From NCBI RefSeq assembly GCF_004363175.1, contig NZ_SNYR01000002.1, positions 806,001-870,000 on the forward strand: a stretch of DNA of 64,000 nt. Direction: 5' to 3'. Below are positions 44,378 through 53,321 of this stretch, piece after piece. The first letter of the stretch is position 1, and each line of letters opens with the position of its first letter. The stretch comes from Maritalea mobilis. GTDB taxonomy: Bacteria; Pseudomonadota; Alphaproteobacteria; Rhizobiales; Devosiaceae. The position numbers were made by a program, and so were the translations under genes. Under the pieces are notes generated by a model. The model was not told where the DNA came from and made no database searches. It saw only the letters and a program-made list of their open reading frames with translations.

Positions 44378-44408
44378 TGGCGCGCAGTTTTGCGCGCCAT
44401 TTTTATTT
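44378..44408 (+). terminator. Terminator/attenuator between lanA and lanM
   Basis: A perfect 8-bp GC stem (TGGCGCGC with GCGCGCCA, 44378-44399) with a six-base loop is followed by a T-rich run to 44408. Partial read-through would give high precursor and low enzyme levels, as in many bacteriocin operons. Confidence 0.85.
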
Positions 44409-44422
44409 ATACTGGAAGTAAA

Positions 44423-47400
44423 ATGGATGCATCGCGTAGTAAGATTGTATCGTTGGATAAGACTTGGCCAGCAGCATTAAATTTAAGAGAACGCAAACTT
44501 TTAAGACAAAAAAATCCTGACATATCTTCTGACATTGAACTCGGCACCAAGCGTATTGCTGCTTGGGATAGTGGTCTTTTATCGATTGGCGACCAACCAA
44601 AAAGCCTGCTCGGAAATTACCTCAATGTCCTCGGCTTAAGCCAGCCAGAGGCAATTGATATTCTTGGCATTGATCCAGAATTTCTTGCTGTTGATGTTGC
44701 CCCTCCAAAGTGGGTGGAACGCATTCAGGCCAGCTTAGATTGTCCCGCGCTTGGATTTGAACTTGATTTCGAAGCTGCAGCGCGGCATGTCGAGCCAGCA
44801 GATTTTATGCCATTCATTCGCGCTTTTGCGCTTCATGCTGCACAGCGTGTTTTTGCACACACCAAAGATTTAAACTTAGACGGAAAAGAGCGTGTAATCT
44901 CCTCCGCGCTAAAAGGTTTAATCGAGACACTTCTTACACAATCAGCGCGCGTTCTACTTGTGGAATTTCAAGCGCGGAATTTAAGCCGCCAGCTTGAAGG
45001 CGAAACTGATATAGATCGCTATCAAGCCTTTTTGAAAATGCTCGATACGGCTACTTATAGAGCCGATCTACTTGGTCGTTTTCCCGTGCTCGCGCGGCGG
45101 TTGGACATCAGCTGTGAAAATTGGGTCCGCGCAACGGCTTTGCTTATCCAGCGACTTGATCATGATTGGGATGCGTTGATCGAGACTTTCCATTTCTCAA
45201 AAGACAGCCAAATCGAGAAGGTGGAAGGAGATTCTGGCGATAAGCACAAAGGTGGCCTATCCGTTGTTGTTGTACATCTGAACGATGGACAGCGGGTGGT
45301 TTACAAACCGCGATCAATTGAAGTTGAGCGTCGTGTGCATGATGTTTTTCGCGCTGCAAATAAATTGGGCGTGACTGATCTCAAAACTTGGGCACTGCTG
45401 GAGAGATCAGACTATGGCTGGGTTGAATTCTTATCCACGGTAGATTGCACCACGCAAGATCAGATCAAACGCTATTATGTGCGCGTGGGCCATTTGCTCG
45501 CAGTTATGAATTTTCTGGGTGCTGTGGACCTGCATCATGAAAATATGCTGGCGCTTGGCGAATTTCCTGCCGTTATTGACTTTGAAACAATCCTATCTCC
45601 GCCTTTGGAACTCGTTCCGAATGTATACGCACCTTTTGTGCCGCTTATCAGAGATAGCGTAGTGACAACGGGCCTCATTCCTGTAGGGCAAGAATCATCT
45701 ATGCGTGGCCTTTCCGGCATTGCCGATAGCGATAAAGGCGGTCAAATGATCAGCCAGACGCTTCAAAAGGTGGGTACGAATGAGATGCGCTATGAACGCA
45801 CGCTTGTTCAGATGGAAGACAATAAAAACATCATCCGCTTAAACGGCAAGCCAGTTTACGCAGCAACGCATCTTAAAGACATTATTGCAGGTTTCGAAGC
45901 TGCCTATAGATCGCTCGCTGACGGGCTCTCAACAGGCGCATTGAACGAAGTATTTGACGCGCTTTCTGGCGTCGATATCCGCATATTAATTAGAAATACA
46001 AAAACATATGCGGTTGTCCTATCTGAAACTGCTCATCCCACCCTTTTGCGGGATGCGTTTGATCTGGAAAAGCATTTCAGCCAGTTGATCAGCCCCAATA
46101 ATATTAGCGCCTTTTTGGAAAAGGTTCTGTTGTCGGAGTTAGATGATCTTCAATCTGGCGATGTTCCCTGGTTTGGCGCAAAACCAACGGAAGCTGATAT
46201 TTTTGATGCGCGCGGCAAAAGCATTTCAGGCGTGTTGCAACGCAGTGGATGGGATCATACCAAGGAACGGCTATCACGTGTCGGCGAAATGGATTTAGCG
46301 CAACAAATTGACTTCATCGCGTCATCATTTTTCTTGGATAATCACGATCTGCAAACCGTTCAATCGATAAAAGATGACCGCTCGCCAACCACGCTTCGGC
46401 ATCGTGACCACATTTCTGTGACGGGGGCCACAAGGCAGGACCGGCTTTTATCTGCATGTAGCAACGTGGTGACAATGCTGCGCGATGGCGCGCTGCAAAG
46501 CGATAAACACACGGTTTGGCTTTCACTTGCCACGATGGAAGGGCCTGCTTTTTCCGGACTAAGCCTGGAGCGCGGCATAGCAGGCATTGCGCTTTTCTTA
46601 GCTGAATATGACCGGGTCACAGGCACCGAAACGGATTTGACCGCGCAAGCCGCCAACACATTTTTGGCAATCGTGAATGAGTTCTTGCATGAAACCGAGT
46701 CGACTGGCGGATATTCGGGTAATGGGGGCGCTTTGTGGGTCGGCAGTCGGCTGCATCAACTTGGCATTTTTGATCTACGCCCTCACCTGCCCAATTGGCT
46801 AAACCGGACCCAAAAACTTATTGAACATGAGGCAGAGTTCGACATCTATTCCGGGTTAGCTGGTCTTGGACTATCGTGCCTTTCGGTTGAATGTGTTTTC
46901 CCCGGCTCCGGTGCTTTAAGGCTGGCAACAGAATGTGCTGAAAGATTAATGCGCGAGGCCATTCAGCTTCCCGACGGCGGTGCAGTTTGGCCAAGCAAAG
47001 GGCAAACCCCATCGCCAGAAAATCCAGCATTCGCTGGCTTTTCTCATGGTTCATCCGGATTTGCATTGTTTCTGAGTGAATATGCACGCTTCACCCAAAA
47101 TGATCAGTTTTTGGCGCTGGCAAACGCGGCACTTATATATGAGCGCAGCGCTTATTCGCCCGAACATGGGAACTGGGAACGGTTTAGACCCGAAAGCGAA
47201 TTCGATGGTGAGCGGGTATATCAAGTCGCTTGGTGCCATGGGGCCGCGGGCATTGGCCTAACGCGGAAACGTTTGTTGCAACTCGGCATCGACTATCCCG
47301 AAGGGCAGCCCCTTTCAAAGAGCGCCTTGTCGACAGATTTTGAGATTGCAAAAAATGCGATTTTGGAACGCCGACATGGCGGCAATCATACGCTTTGTCA

Positions 47401-47650
47401 CGGGCGACTTGGCAATTGCGTAATTGGCCTCAATCTCACATCGAATGAAGACGATCCGCAACGCGTTCTTTTTGAAAGTACCATCGACGACATGATCGAA
47501 GAGATTGGTTCCGGCAATGTGGTTTCTGATATGCCGTTTGGCATTATCCCTTCAGGTTTTCTGACCGGGTTGGCGGGCATGGGATATGGCCTTTTACAGT
47601 CCGTATCGGGAGTTAAAATGCCTGACGCGATGAGCTTGGAGCTACTCTGA
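44423..47650 (+). CDS. lanM: Class II lanthipeptide synthetase LanM
   Basis: The 1075-residue bifunctional enzyme has an N-terminal kinase-like dehydratase (DUF4135) and a C-terminal LanC-type cyclase. Residues matching the CylM active site by motif and spacing are present: Asp273-x-His275, Lys295 (VVYKPRS), Asp369-His371-Asn374 (DLHHEN), Asp386-Glu388 (DFE), Arg520 and Thr526. The cyclase zinc ligands are the Cys of WCHGAAG and the Cys-His of LCHG near the C-terminus. It phosphorylates and eliminates Ser/Thr of LanA and then forms (methyl)lanthionine rings. ATG 44423 follows TGGAAG. The lanT gene begins four bases after its stop. Confidence 0.95.
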   Translation: MDASRSKIVSLDKTWPAALNLRERKLLRQKNPDISSDIELGTKRIAAWDSGLLSIGDQPKSLLGNYLNVLGLSQPEAIDILGIDPEFLAVDVAPPKWVERIQASLDCPALGFELDFEAAARHVEPADFMPFIRAFALHAAQRVFAHTKDLNLDGKERVISSALKGLIETLLTQSARVLLVEFQARNLSRQLEGETDIDRYQAFLKMLDTATYRADLLGRFPVLARRLDISCENWVRATALLIQRLDHDWDALIETFHFSKDSQIEKVEGDSGDKHKGGLSVVVVHLNDGQRVVYKPRSIEVERRVHDVFRAANKLGVTDLKTWALLERSDYGWVEFLSTVDCTTQDQIKRYYVRVGHLLAVMNFLGAVDLHHENMLALGEFPAVIDFETILSPPLELVPNVYAPFVPLIRDSVVTTGLIPVGQESSMRGLSGIADSDKGGQMISQTLQKVGTNEMRYERTLVQMEDNKNIIRLNGKPVYAATHLKDIIAGFEAAYRSLADGLSTGALNEVFDALSGVDIRILIRNTKTYAVVLSETAHPTLLRDAFDLEKHFSQLISPNNISAFLEKVLLSELDDLQSGDVPWFGAKPTEADIFDARGKSISGVLQRSGWDHTKERLSRVGEMDLAQQIDFIASSFFLDNHDLQTVQSIKDDRSPTTLRHRDHISVTGATRQDRLLSACSNVVTMLRDGALQSDKHTVWLSLATMEGPAFSGLSLERGIAGIALFLAEYDRVTGTETDLTAQAANTFLAIVNEFLHETESTGGYSGNGGALWVGSRLHQLGIFDLRPHLPNWLNRTQKLIEHEAEFDIYSGLAGLGLSCLSVECVFPGSGALRLATECAERLMREAIQLPDGGAVWPSKGQTPSPENPAFAGFSHGSSGFALFLSEYARFTQNDQFLALANAALIYERSAYSPEHGNWERFRPESEFDGERVYQVAWCHGAAGIGLTRKRLLQLGIDYPEGQPLSKSALSTDFEIAKNAILERRHGGNHTLCHGRLGNCVIGLNLTSNEDDPQRVLFESTIDDMIEEIGSGNVVSDMPFGIIPSGFLTGLAGMGYGLLQSVSGVKMPDAMSLELL

Positions 47651-47653
47651 TAT

Positions 47654-49843
47654 ATGGTTCGTGCCAATCGCAAATCAGTTAAACTCGTCCGCCAGCTGGC
47701 TGCGCGAGACTGCGGCGCGGCATGTCTTGCCATGATATTGACCTATCACGGCAGAGAAACAACGTTGGCACAAGCCAGAGAACTAACGCCAGTTGGTCGA
47801 GATGGCATTACCGCAGCGGCGATTGCCATTGCGGCAAATTCAGAGGGCCTTGAAACAAAAGGTCGGCTACTCAAGCCCGGCTTTGATTTGTCGAACTGTA
47901 ATTATCCTTTAATCGCACATTGGCGCGGCGACCATTTTGTGGTGATCAGCGCGGCAGATGCAAAAGGCGTCAAATTGTTCGACCCGGCAATTGGGACAAA
48001 GCAGATTTCGCTTGAGCAATTCTGGGAAGAATTTTCTGGGGTGGTGCTTGAATTTTCGGCCACGCAGGCACTCTCACTTCGCAAAAATGAAGGCCGTCAT
48101 GTCTGGGCGCAATATTGGGCCACAATTCGCAATGCACCGCACTTAAAGCAGCGGCTTTTCGAAGTGATCGGCATGGCTACTTTGCTGCAACTTTTGCTGC
48201 TTTCAAGCCCAATAATAACTTGGCTAATTGTCGACAAGGTTCTTGGAGAAAGCCAACCAGATTTGCTGACCGCCGTTGCCTTGCTCGCTGTTGTGATTGT
48301 TGTCACAACATGGGGCAGCCGCATATTGCAAAGCTTTTCGCTGCTTAAACTACGGCAACGCATCGACAGCTATCTTGAAGAATCCTTTGTGGCCCACACC
48401 ATGAATTTGCGCCTCGATTTTTTCGAGGCTCATGGATCAGGCGATATGCTCAGCCGGTTTTCTGCGGTCTCCATTGTGCGGCAGGTCATGACAGAGAGCC
48501 TAGTCACCGCATTGCTAGAGGGCGCTTTTTTGCTTGTCTACGCCGCAATTTTGCTTTTTGTCGCCCCTCTGTTTTTGTTGATCATATTTATTGCAGGCCT
48601 AATTTACCTGCTGCTCCTTTGGATCAGTTGGGGCTGGCTACACTCGCTTCGACAATATGAAATTGAAACCGGCGCTCAACAGCAATCAATCCTCGTGCAG
48701 GCGATTGCCGGGATTGAAAGCATCAAGGCATTGGGCGCTGAACCGCATGTCGTTTATAAGTGGAAAGAAAAATTCCGCGCATTTATGGATGCCAGCATCA
48801 AGTCAAATCGCGCGACACAATTAATGGCATCGTTTGGACCTGTTGTGAGTCAGGCTGTGAATTTCAGCTTGCTTATTCTGGGTGCCTCACTGGTGATTTC
48901 TGGTACCTACTCATTGGGCACTATGCTGGCCATTGTTGGCATTGGCGTAATGGCTATTGCGCCATTCCAAACAATTATGCTGGGCGCGCAACAGCTTGTT
49001 ATGGCGCAAACCCATGTTGAACGGCTGCTTGAAGTTCTCAACACGCCCGTTCCCGAGGAGATGCGCAAGGACACATCATCATCGGTGAGGGAAAAAATCG
49101 ATTTTTCTGGCAACATTGAACTGCAAAATGTGAGTTTGCAATATACGCCAGATTCCCAACCTAGTTTGCGCAATATAGACCTAACAATTGAACCGGGTAC
49201 CACAGTTGCTATTGTTGGTCCCAGTGGTTCCGGCAAAAGCACCGTTTTGCGTCTCATGCTGGGATTGGCACACCCGACAAATGGCGAAATATTTTTCGAT
49301 GGAAAAAATGCTTCAGCATTGGATATGCCGCATTTGCGCGAGCAAATGGCCGCCGTTATGCAAAAGCCCTTTATGGTTGGCGGCAGCTTGCGCGACAATA
49401 TTCTTGTCGGCAACAAATATATAAATGACGAAGATCGTGAAGCGCGGGTAGTGACAGCCGCGAAAAGTGCTGGGCTGTGGAATGAGATTCAGGAAATGCC
49501 GATGGGACTTTCCACAATCATCAGCGAAACCGGCAGTGGCCTCTCTGGTGGTCAACTTCAACGTTTGTCATTGGCGCGCGCCTTCGCGCGTGATCCGGCC
49601 ATCCTATTTTTGGATGAAGCGACCAACAGTTTAGACACGCTGAGCGAAGCATTGATCGGAGATGCCATCGCCAATGCTAATTGCACCGTAGTCGTGGTGG
49701 CGCATCGGCTTTCAACAATTCGTGGCGCGGATAAAATCATCGTTCTTAATCAAGGCAGCGTCGCTGAACAAGGTACGCATGAAGACCTTATTGCCCTTGA
49801 TGGCGTTTATGCGACGCTCGTAAAGAGCCAATCATTGGAGTGA
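47654..49843 (+). CDS. lanT: Peptidase-containing lanthipeptide ABC exporter LanT
   Basis: The 729-residue protein has an N-terminal C39 peptidase (catalytic Cys in RDCGAACLAM near residue 17, His in HWRGDHFVVI, Asp in FDPAIG). A six-helix membrane domain and an ATPase follow (GPSGSGKST, LSGGQLQRLSLARAFARDP, ILFLDEATNSLD). It removes the LanA leader after the double-glycine-type motif and exports the mature peptide. Its stop overlaps a possible GTG start of the next gene, indicating translational coupling. Confidence 0.95.
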   Translation: MVRANRKSVKLVRQLAARDCGAACLAMILTYHGRETTLAQARELTPVGRDGITAAAIAIAANSEGLETKGRLLKPGFDLSNCNYPLIAHWRGDHFVVISAADAKGVKLFDPAIGTKQISLEQFWEEFSGVVLEFSATQALSLRKNEGRHVWAQYWATIRNAPHLKQRLFEVIGMATLLQLLLLSSPIITWLIVDKVLGESQPDLLTAVALLAVVIVVTTWGSRILQSFSLLKLRQRIDSYLEESFVAHTMNLRLDFFEAHGSGDMLSRFSAVSIVRQVMTESLVTALLEGAFLLVYAAILLFVAPLFLLIIFIAGLIYLLLLWISWGWLHSLRQYEIETGAQQQSILVQAIAGIESIKALGAEPHVVYKWKEKFRAFMDASIKSNRATQLMASFGPVVSQAVNFSLLILGASLVISGTYSLGTMLAIVGIGVMAIAPFQTIMLGAQQLVMAQTHVERLLEVLNTPVPEEMRKDTSSSVREKIDFSGNIELQNVSLQYTPDSQPSLRNIDLTIEPGTTVAIVGPSGSGKSTVLRLMLGLAHPTNGEIFFDGKNASALDMPHLREQMAAVMQKPFMVGGSLRDNILVGNKYINDEDREARVVTAAKSAGLWNEIQEMPMGLSTIISETGSGLSGGQLQRLSLARAFARDPAILFLDEATNSLDTLSEALIGDAIANANCTVVVVAHRLSTIRGADKIIVLNQGSVAEQGTHEDLIALDGVYATLVKSQSLE

Positions 49844-49848
49844 ATGAG

Positions 49849-51405
49849 ATGAGCAATCAGCAGTGGTGGAGCTATGGGCTCTTTATCAATGAGCTTAGCG
49901 GCACAGCAGATGATGTCGAGATTTTGCCCCATAAAGAAATTGAACTGCAAATGCTTGGCGATCTCAAATCAAAGGAAGATTGGGACACTTGTTGCGCCTT
50001 GTTGGGAACAGATAAAAAAAGCCTGGTTAAATTTTATGCTGCTGGCCCCACACAGCGCATTCCGCTCAATCCCGATACGCCACATTGGGCAAGGCCGCTA
50101 AAAACTCCAGATGCACAACTCAACGAATTGGCTGTTATGCGCGATTGGGCCAGAGACAGCAAAACAAGCACATTGATCGAGCCTTTGGTACAAGAGGTTT
50201 GGGATGAAATTGGCGACTTCTTGGTTCATCTCGATGAGATGTGCCCTGACCATGACATTGTTAAAGGTGCACTACAAAAGCTGCTTTATGTACTCGACCA
50301 AAATATAGCCTGCTACTCTCCCTCCGAAGGTAAAGAAGTACCTGATCCTGTTGAGTTTTGGCAAAGCCGGCCAGCTGCGCTTAGACATGCGCGGGATGTT
50401 TCCGGTGCATTTTCCAAAACAGTAAGCCGCTTTAAATCAGCACTAAAATCTGCACCCAGCAACGTAAACTTGGCTGCATTGGAACATTTGTTTATCGAGC
50501 CGCTAGATATGCATCGTGGCGGTACAACTGTTGTGCTTGCTGAAGGCGCGGGTGTGTTACATCCTCGCGCGGCTTACCCCTATACTTTGTTTTCGAACAT
50601 TCTCGATTTGCTTCAAGCCCAAGGCATGATGAAAAATTGGCGCATGCCACAAATTTCTCAGTGTGACGAAGGAACTTGGGTTGAGTGGATCGACGGGAAG
50701 GATCTCAATGATCTTGATGAAAATACCTTGCAAAATTTGGCGCCTGATTTGGCAGAGTTTGCCACAATCATGTGGGTATTCGGCGCGACGGGCATAGAAC
50801 CTGAGGGCATATTGCTTTCCGATGGGAAACTGGTTTTGGCGCAGATCGACGGGATCATTGCACCAGTTCTTGGCAAGCCGGATCACCTTAAAGATCTTAA
50901 GACCATCATTGGCATGTTTTTTGACCCTGACAGCGAAGATGACGAGACATTAAAATTAGAATTGACACCCGCTTGCACTGCGCGCGCACTCAGCGTTTTT
51001 GAGCATTTGCCTAAAGTGCTAAAAGCACTTGGTGAGCTGCAGCTTTCAGATGGCTATGTTCGGACTTTTATTCGTCCTATGGAAGTTTACTCCTACCTGC
51101 TGTGCAATGCGCCAATGCTTCGTGACGCTGGGGACATGATTGCACGTGAGGTCTTTTTTACCCAATTGCGCAAACTGCCAACAGCATTTGACGATCACGA
51201 CACATTGTCGCTTCTGAAAGCCGAAATGAGTGATTTACGACAAAATAATCTGCCATATGCGACAGCTACACCAGATGGTCTTGAGGTGTTTTTGTCGCAA
51301 AACACCTCAATTGGTAATTTAATCTCACAGTCTGGCCTCGATCAGGCCAAATTGCGCGGAAAAAGGCTCGCAAAAAAAGCGCAGAATATTTTGTCTGCGA
51401 TTTAG
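49849..51405 (+). CDS. Degenerate stand-alone LanM dehydratase-domain protein (pseudo-enzyme)
   Basis: This 518-residue protein has no obvious named family, but it aligns by eye with the dehydratase half of the LanM encoded upstream. The matches are LDMHRGGTTVV with DKHKGGLSVV, WVEWIDGKDL with WVEFLSTVDC, and a late RTFIRPMEVYSYLL block with RILIRNTKTYAVVL (LRDA shared after it). Active-site counterparts: Asp220/His222 kept; the kinase-type Lys is His238; the D-x-H-x-x-N motif is Gly315/Glu317/Gly320; D-x-E is Asp334/Ile336; Arg405 is kept; Thr is Met411. So the phosphoryl-transfer residues are mostly lost. There is no cyclase domain and no signal peptide. ATG 49849 follows GGAG; GTG 49840 is possible. 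A helper, leader-binding or immunity role is open. Confidence 0.72.
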   Translation: MSNQQWWSYGLFINELSGTADDVEILPHKEIELQMLGDLKSKEDWDTCCALLGTDKKSLVKFYAAGPTQRIPLNPDTPHWARPLKTPDAQLNELAVMRDWARDSKTSTLIEPLVQEVWDEIGDFLVHLDEMCPDHDIVKGALQKLLYVLDQNIACYSPSEGKEVPDPVEFWQSRPAALRHARDVSGAFSKTVSRFKSALKSAPSNVNLAALEHLFIEPLDMHRGGTTVVLAEGAGVLHPRAAYPYTLFSNILDLLQAQGMMKNWRMPQISQCDEGTWVEWIDGKDLNDLDENTLQNLAPDLAEFATIMWVFGATGIEPEGILLSDGKLVLAQIDGIIAPVLGKPDHLKDLKTIIGMFFDPDSEDDETLKLELTPACTARALSVFEHLPKVLKALGELQLSDGYVRTFIRPMEVYSYLLCNAPMLRDAGDMIAREVFFTQLRKLPTAFDDHDTLSLLKAEMSDLRQNNLPYATATPDGLEVFLSQNTSIGNLISQSGLDQAKLRGKRLAKKAQNILSAI

Positions 51406-51421
51406 TCGAGGTTGGCTGTCG

Positions 51422-52273
51422 CTAATTTGCCAGTTGGTAGATGCGGCGGGCATTGTCGGCGAAGATCAGTTGCTTGTTTTCAGCGCTTTCTTCTTGGAAG
51501 ATTGAGTGGGTAATTGCCAGCCAATCGGGTAAGCCATCGGCCATGTTCACGACGGGCCAATCGCTGCCCCAAACGCAGCGGGTGGCGCCGAATTGCTCAA
51601 TGGCATATTCGATGTATGGCCGCACTGCAGTTTCTCTGTCTTGATCCGGGTTGCAATAGGCGACTACGCCTGAGATTTTGCAAGCGACATGCTCAAGTTT
51701 CGCGAGTTCGGCAATATGGTGTTTCCATTGCTGCATGTCGCCACCAGCTACATTTGGCACGCCACAATGATTGAGGATGAGCTGTGTGTTGTCACACGCT
51801 TTTGCCAATTCAATAGCGAGCGGAAGCTGGCTTTCAAGAAAACACATATCGAATGTTTTTCCATGTGCGCCAATTTTTCGAACATTTTGCCTGAACGTTT
51901 GATCTTGAGATACGGCGTTATCGACGACGTGCAAGATGCGACGGTACCCGCTGATCAACGGGTTTTGTGCAGTCTGTTCCAGCCAGTCGTCAAAATCCTT
52001 GGCGTTCTCAGGAAAGGCTGCCGCGATAATGCCAGCCATATTGTTGGAACTATCTGCGGCCAGCTCTAAGGCAAACTGGGTTTCGTCACGATAAAAAGCC
52101 TCATCGACGCCAGTTTCCATGAAAATGGTGGCTTCGACTTGTTCACCAACTAAGCCCGCATATGTGTCTACATCATAAGTTTTTTCGTTTAGCACCGGAA
52201 TATCATTGGCCCATGAATAGCCAAATTTTTGCGGGTACATGAGATGTTGGTGCGTATCGATCAACGAAGTCAT
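51422..52273 (-). CDS. Amidohydrolase 2 family hydrolase (lactonase-like)
   Basis: The 283-residue TIM-barrel protein starts with the metal motif DTHQHL (H-x-H) and has LNHCGVP and the late catalytic Asp in VWGSDWPVVN. The COG3618 branch includes sugar lactonases such as L-fuconolactonase and 2-pyrone-4,6-dicarboxylate lactonase. It is the last gene of the long catabolic operon beginning at 61619 and may open a lactone in that pathway. The exact substrate is unknown. Confidence 0.82.
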   Translation of the reverse strand: MTSLIDTHQHLMYPQKFGYSWANDIPVLNEKTYDVDTYAGLVGEQVEATIFMETGVDEAFYRDETQFALELAADSSNNMAGIIAAAFPENAKDFDDWLEQTAQNPLISGYRRILHVVDNAVSQDQTFRQNVRKIGAHGKTFDMCFLESQLPLAIELAKACDNTQLILNHCGVPNVAGGDMQQWKHHIAELAKLEHVACKISGVVAYCNPDQDRETAVRPYIEYAIEQFGATRCVWGSDWPVVNMADGLPDWLAITHSIFQEESAENKQLIFADNARRIYQLAN

Positions 52274-52290
52274 TCCGTTAGCTCCAATTG

Positions 52291-52587
52291 TTAAATTGTG
52301 TTTGGCTTTGAGTTATGGGCATGGATCAATTGTCCAGCTTTTATGCTTTTGGTCGCGATGCCGACAAATGCGCCGCTTTGCATGATCTCATCGCCTTGTT
52401 TTATGCGACATCGGGCAATTTTTGAACCAACACCGGCATTGTGATCGAGGCTAATTTTGTTGCCTTCAATAGACACCAATTGGCCAAACCGAATTGGACG
52501 CGCGACAGATAAAACATTATCCGCATTATTCAACAACAACAGACGCGCATCTGTTTCTCGGTGACCTTTGGCCTCTTTGCTCACCAT
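52291..52587 (-). CDS. UxaA-type SAF-domain protein (altronate dehydratase small subunit)
   Basis: The 98-residue protein aligns with the N-terminal SAF domain of altronate dehydratase: ARLLLLNNADNVLSVARPI, HNAGVGSKIARCRIKQGD and the end KAGQLIHAHNSKP. In most bacteria this domain is fused to, or paired with, a large catalytic subunit, and none is encoded in this window. It lies between amidohydrolase and RraA-type genes in the same operon. It may act with a large subunit encoded elsewhere. Confidence 0.78.
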   Translation of the reverse strand: MVSKEAKGHRETDARLLLLNNADNVLSVARPIRFGQLVSIEGNKISLDHNAGVGSKIARCRIKQGDEIMQSGAFVGIATKSIKAGQLIHAHNSKPNTI

Positions 52588-52635
52588 TTTACTGCTTTCA
52601 AATTTGTGCCCTCATGTGCATTGATGAACATTGCA

Positions 52636-53292
52636 TTAGAACTTCCCAAATTGCAGGTAGGCTTCTTGCGGATCGGTGCCCGACAGAATGGCCGTACGCA
52701 CCTTGTTTTCGGTGTTCATCGCCTCTTCGGATTTTGCGGTGATGTCTTCGACATGGCTTTTTGGCACACGCACCATGCCATCCAGATCACCCAGCAAAAA
52801 GTCGCCAGGTTGGATCAAAACGTCGCCAATGATGATGTCGACATCGAACCCGGTTGGCAGCCAGTGCCCCACCACATCGCGGGGGGTGTGAAACCGCCGC
52901 CAAGCTTGAAAGCCCTGCGCTTTCAGGAAGTGCGTATCGCGAATGCCTCCATCGATCACACAACCCAACACGCCTTTAGACTTTAAGGTCTCTGAGGATA
53001 GTTCGCCCATATGCGCGATTGTGTGGTCATGTGGCTGTGAAACCCATATATGTCCGGCCTTTGCTTTTGACAGCAGGTCCGTCCATTCCAGAAGTGTTTG
53101 ATGACCATCTGCGGTTTCATCCACGCACCCTTCAATGGTGAAAACAGGACCACATAAAATTTGATCTGGCAGCAACGCGGTCAGCTCTTTGGGAAGGGTG
53201 AAATTTCGAAAACCCTCTTTGCGCATAATGTCGTGCACAACGCCAGTGTAACATTGGCTCAGCGCGTCAGTTAAAGCTTTGATATTGGACAT
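52636..53292 (-). CDS. RraA/HMG-aldolase family protein
   Basis: The 218-residue protein has the RraA-like fold with the signature VLGCVIDGGIRDTHFLKAQG, whose Arg-Asp pair binds the metal and substrate in 4-hydroxy-4-methyl-2-oxoglutarate aldolases, and GDFLLGDLDGMVRVPKSHVE. In this operon an aldolase or oxaloacetate-decarboxylase-type reaction on a keto acid is more likely than RNase E inhibition. A ribosome site (AAAGAGTGAG) precedes ATG 53292. Confidence 0.85.
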   Translation of the reverse strand: MSNIKALTDALSQCYTGVVHDIMRKEGFRNFTLPKELTALLPDQILCGPVFTIEGCVDETADGHQTLLEWTDLLSKAKAGHIWVSQPHDHTIAHMGELSSETLKSKGVLGCVIDGGIRDTHFLKAQGFQAWRRFHTPRDVVGHWLPTGFDVDIIIGDVLIQPGDFLLGDLDGMVRVPKSHVEDITAKSEEAMNTENKVRTAILSGTDPQEAYLQFGKF

Positions 53293-53321
53293 AGCTCACT
53301 CTTTTCTTTTACGACCGCGCA

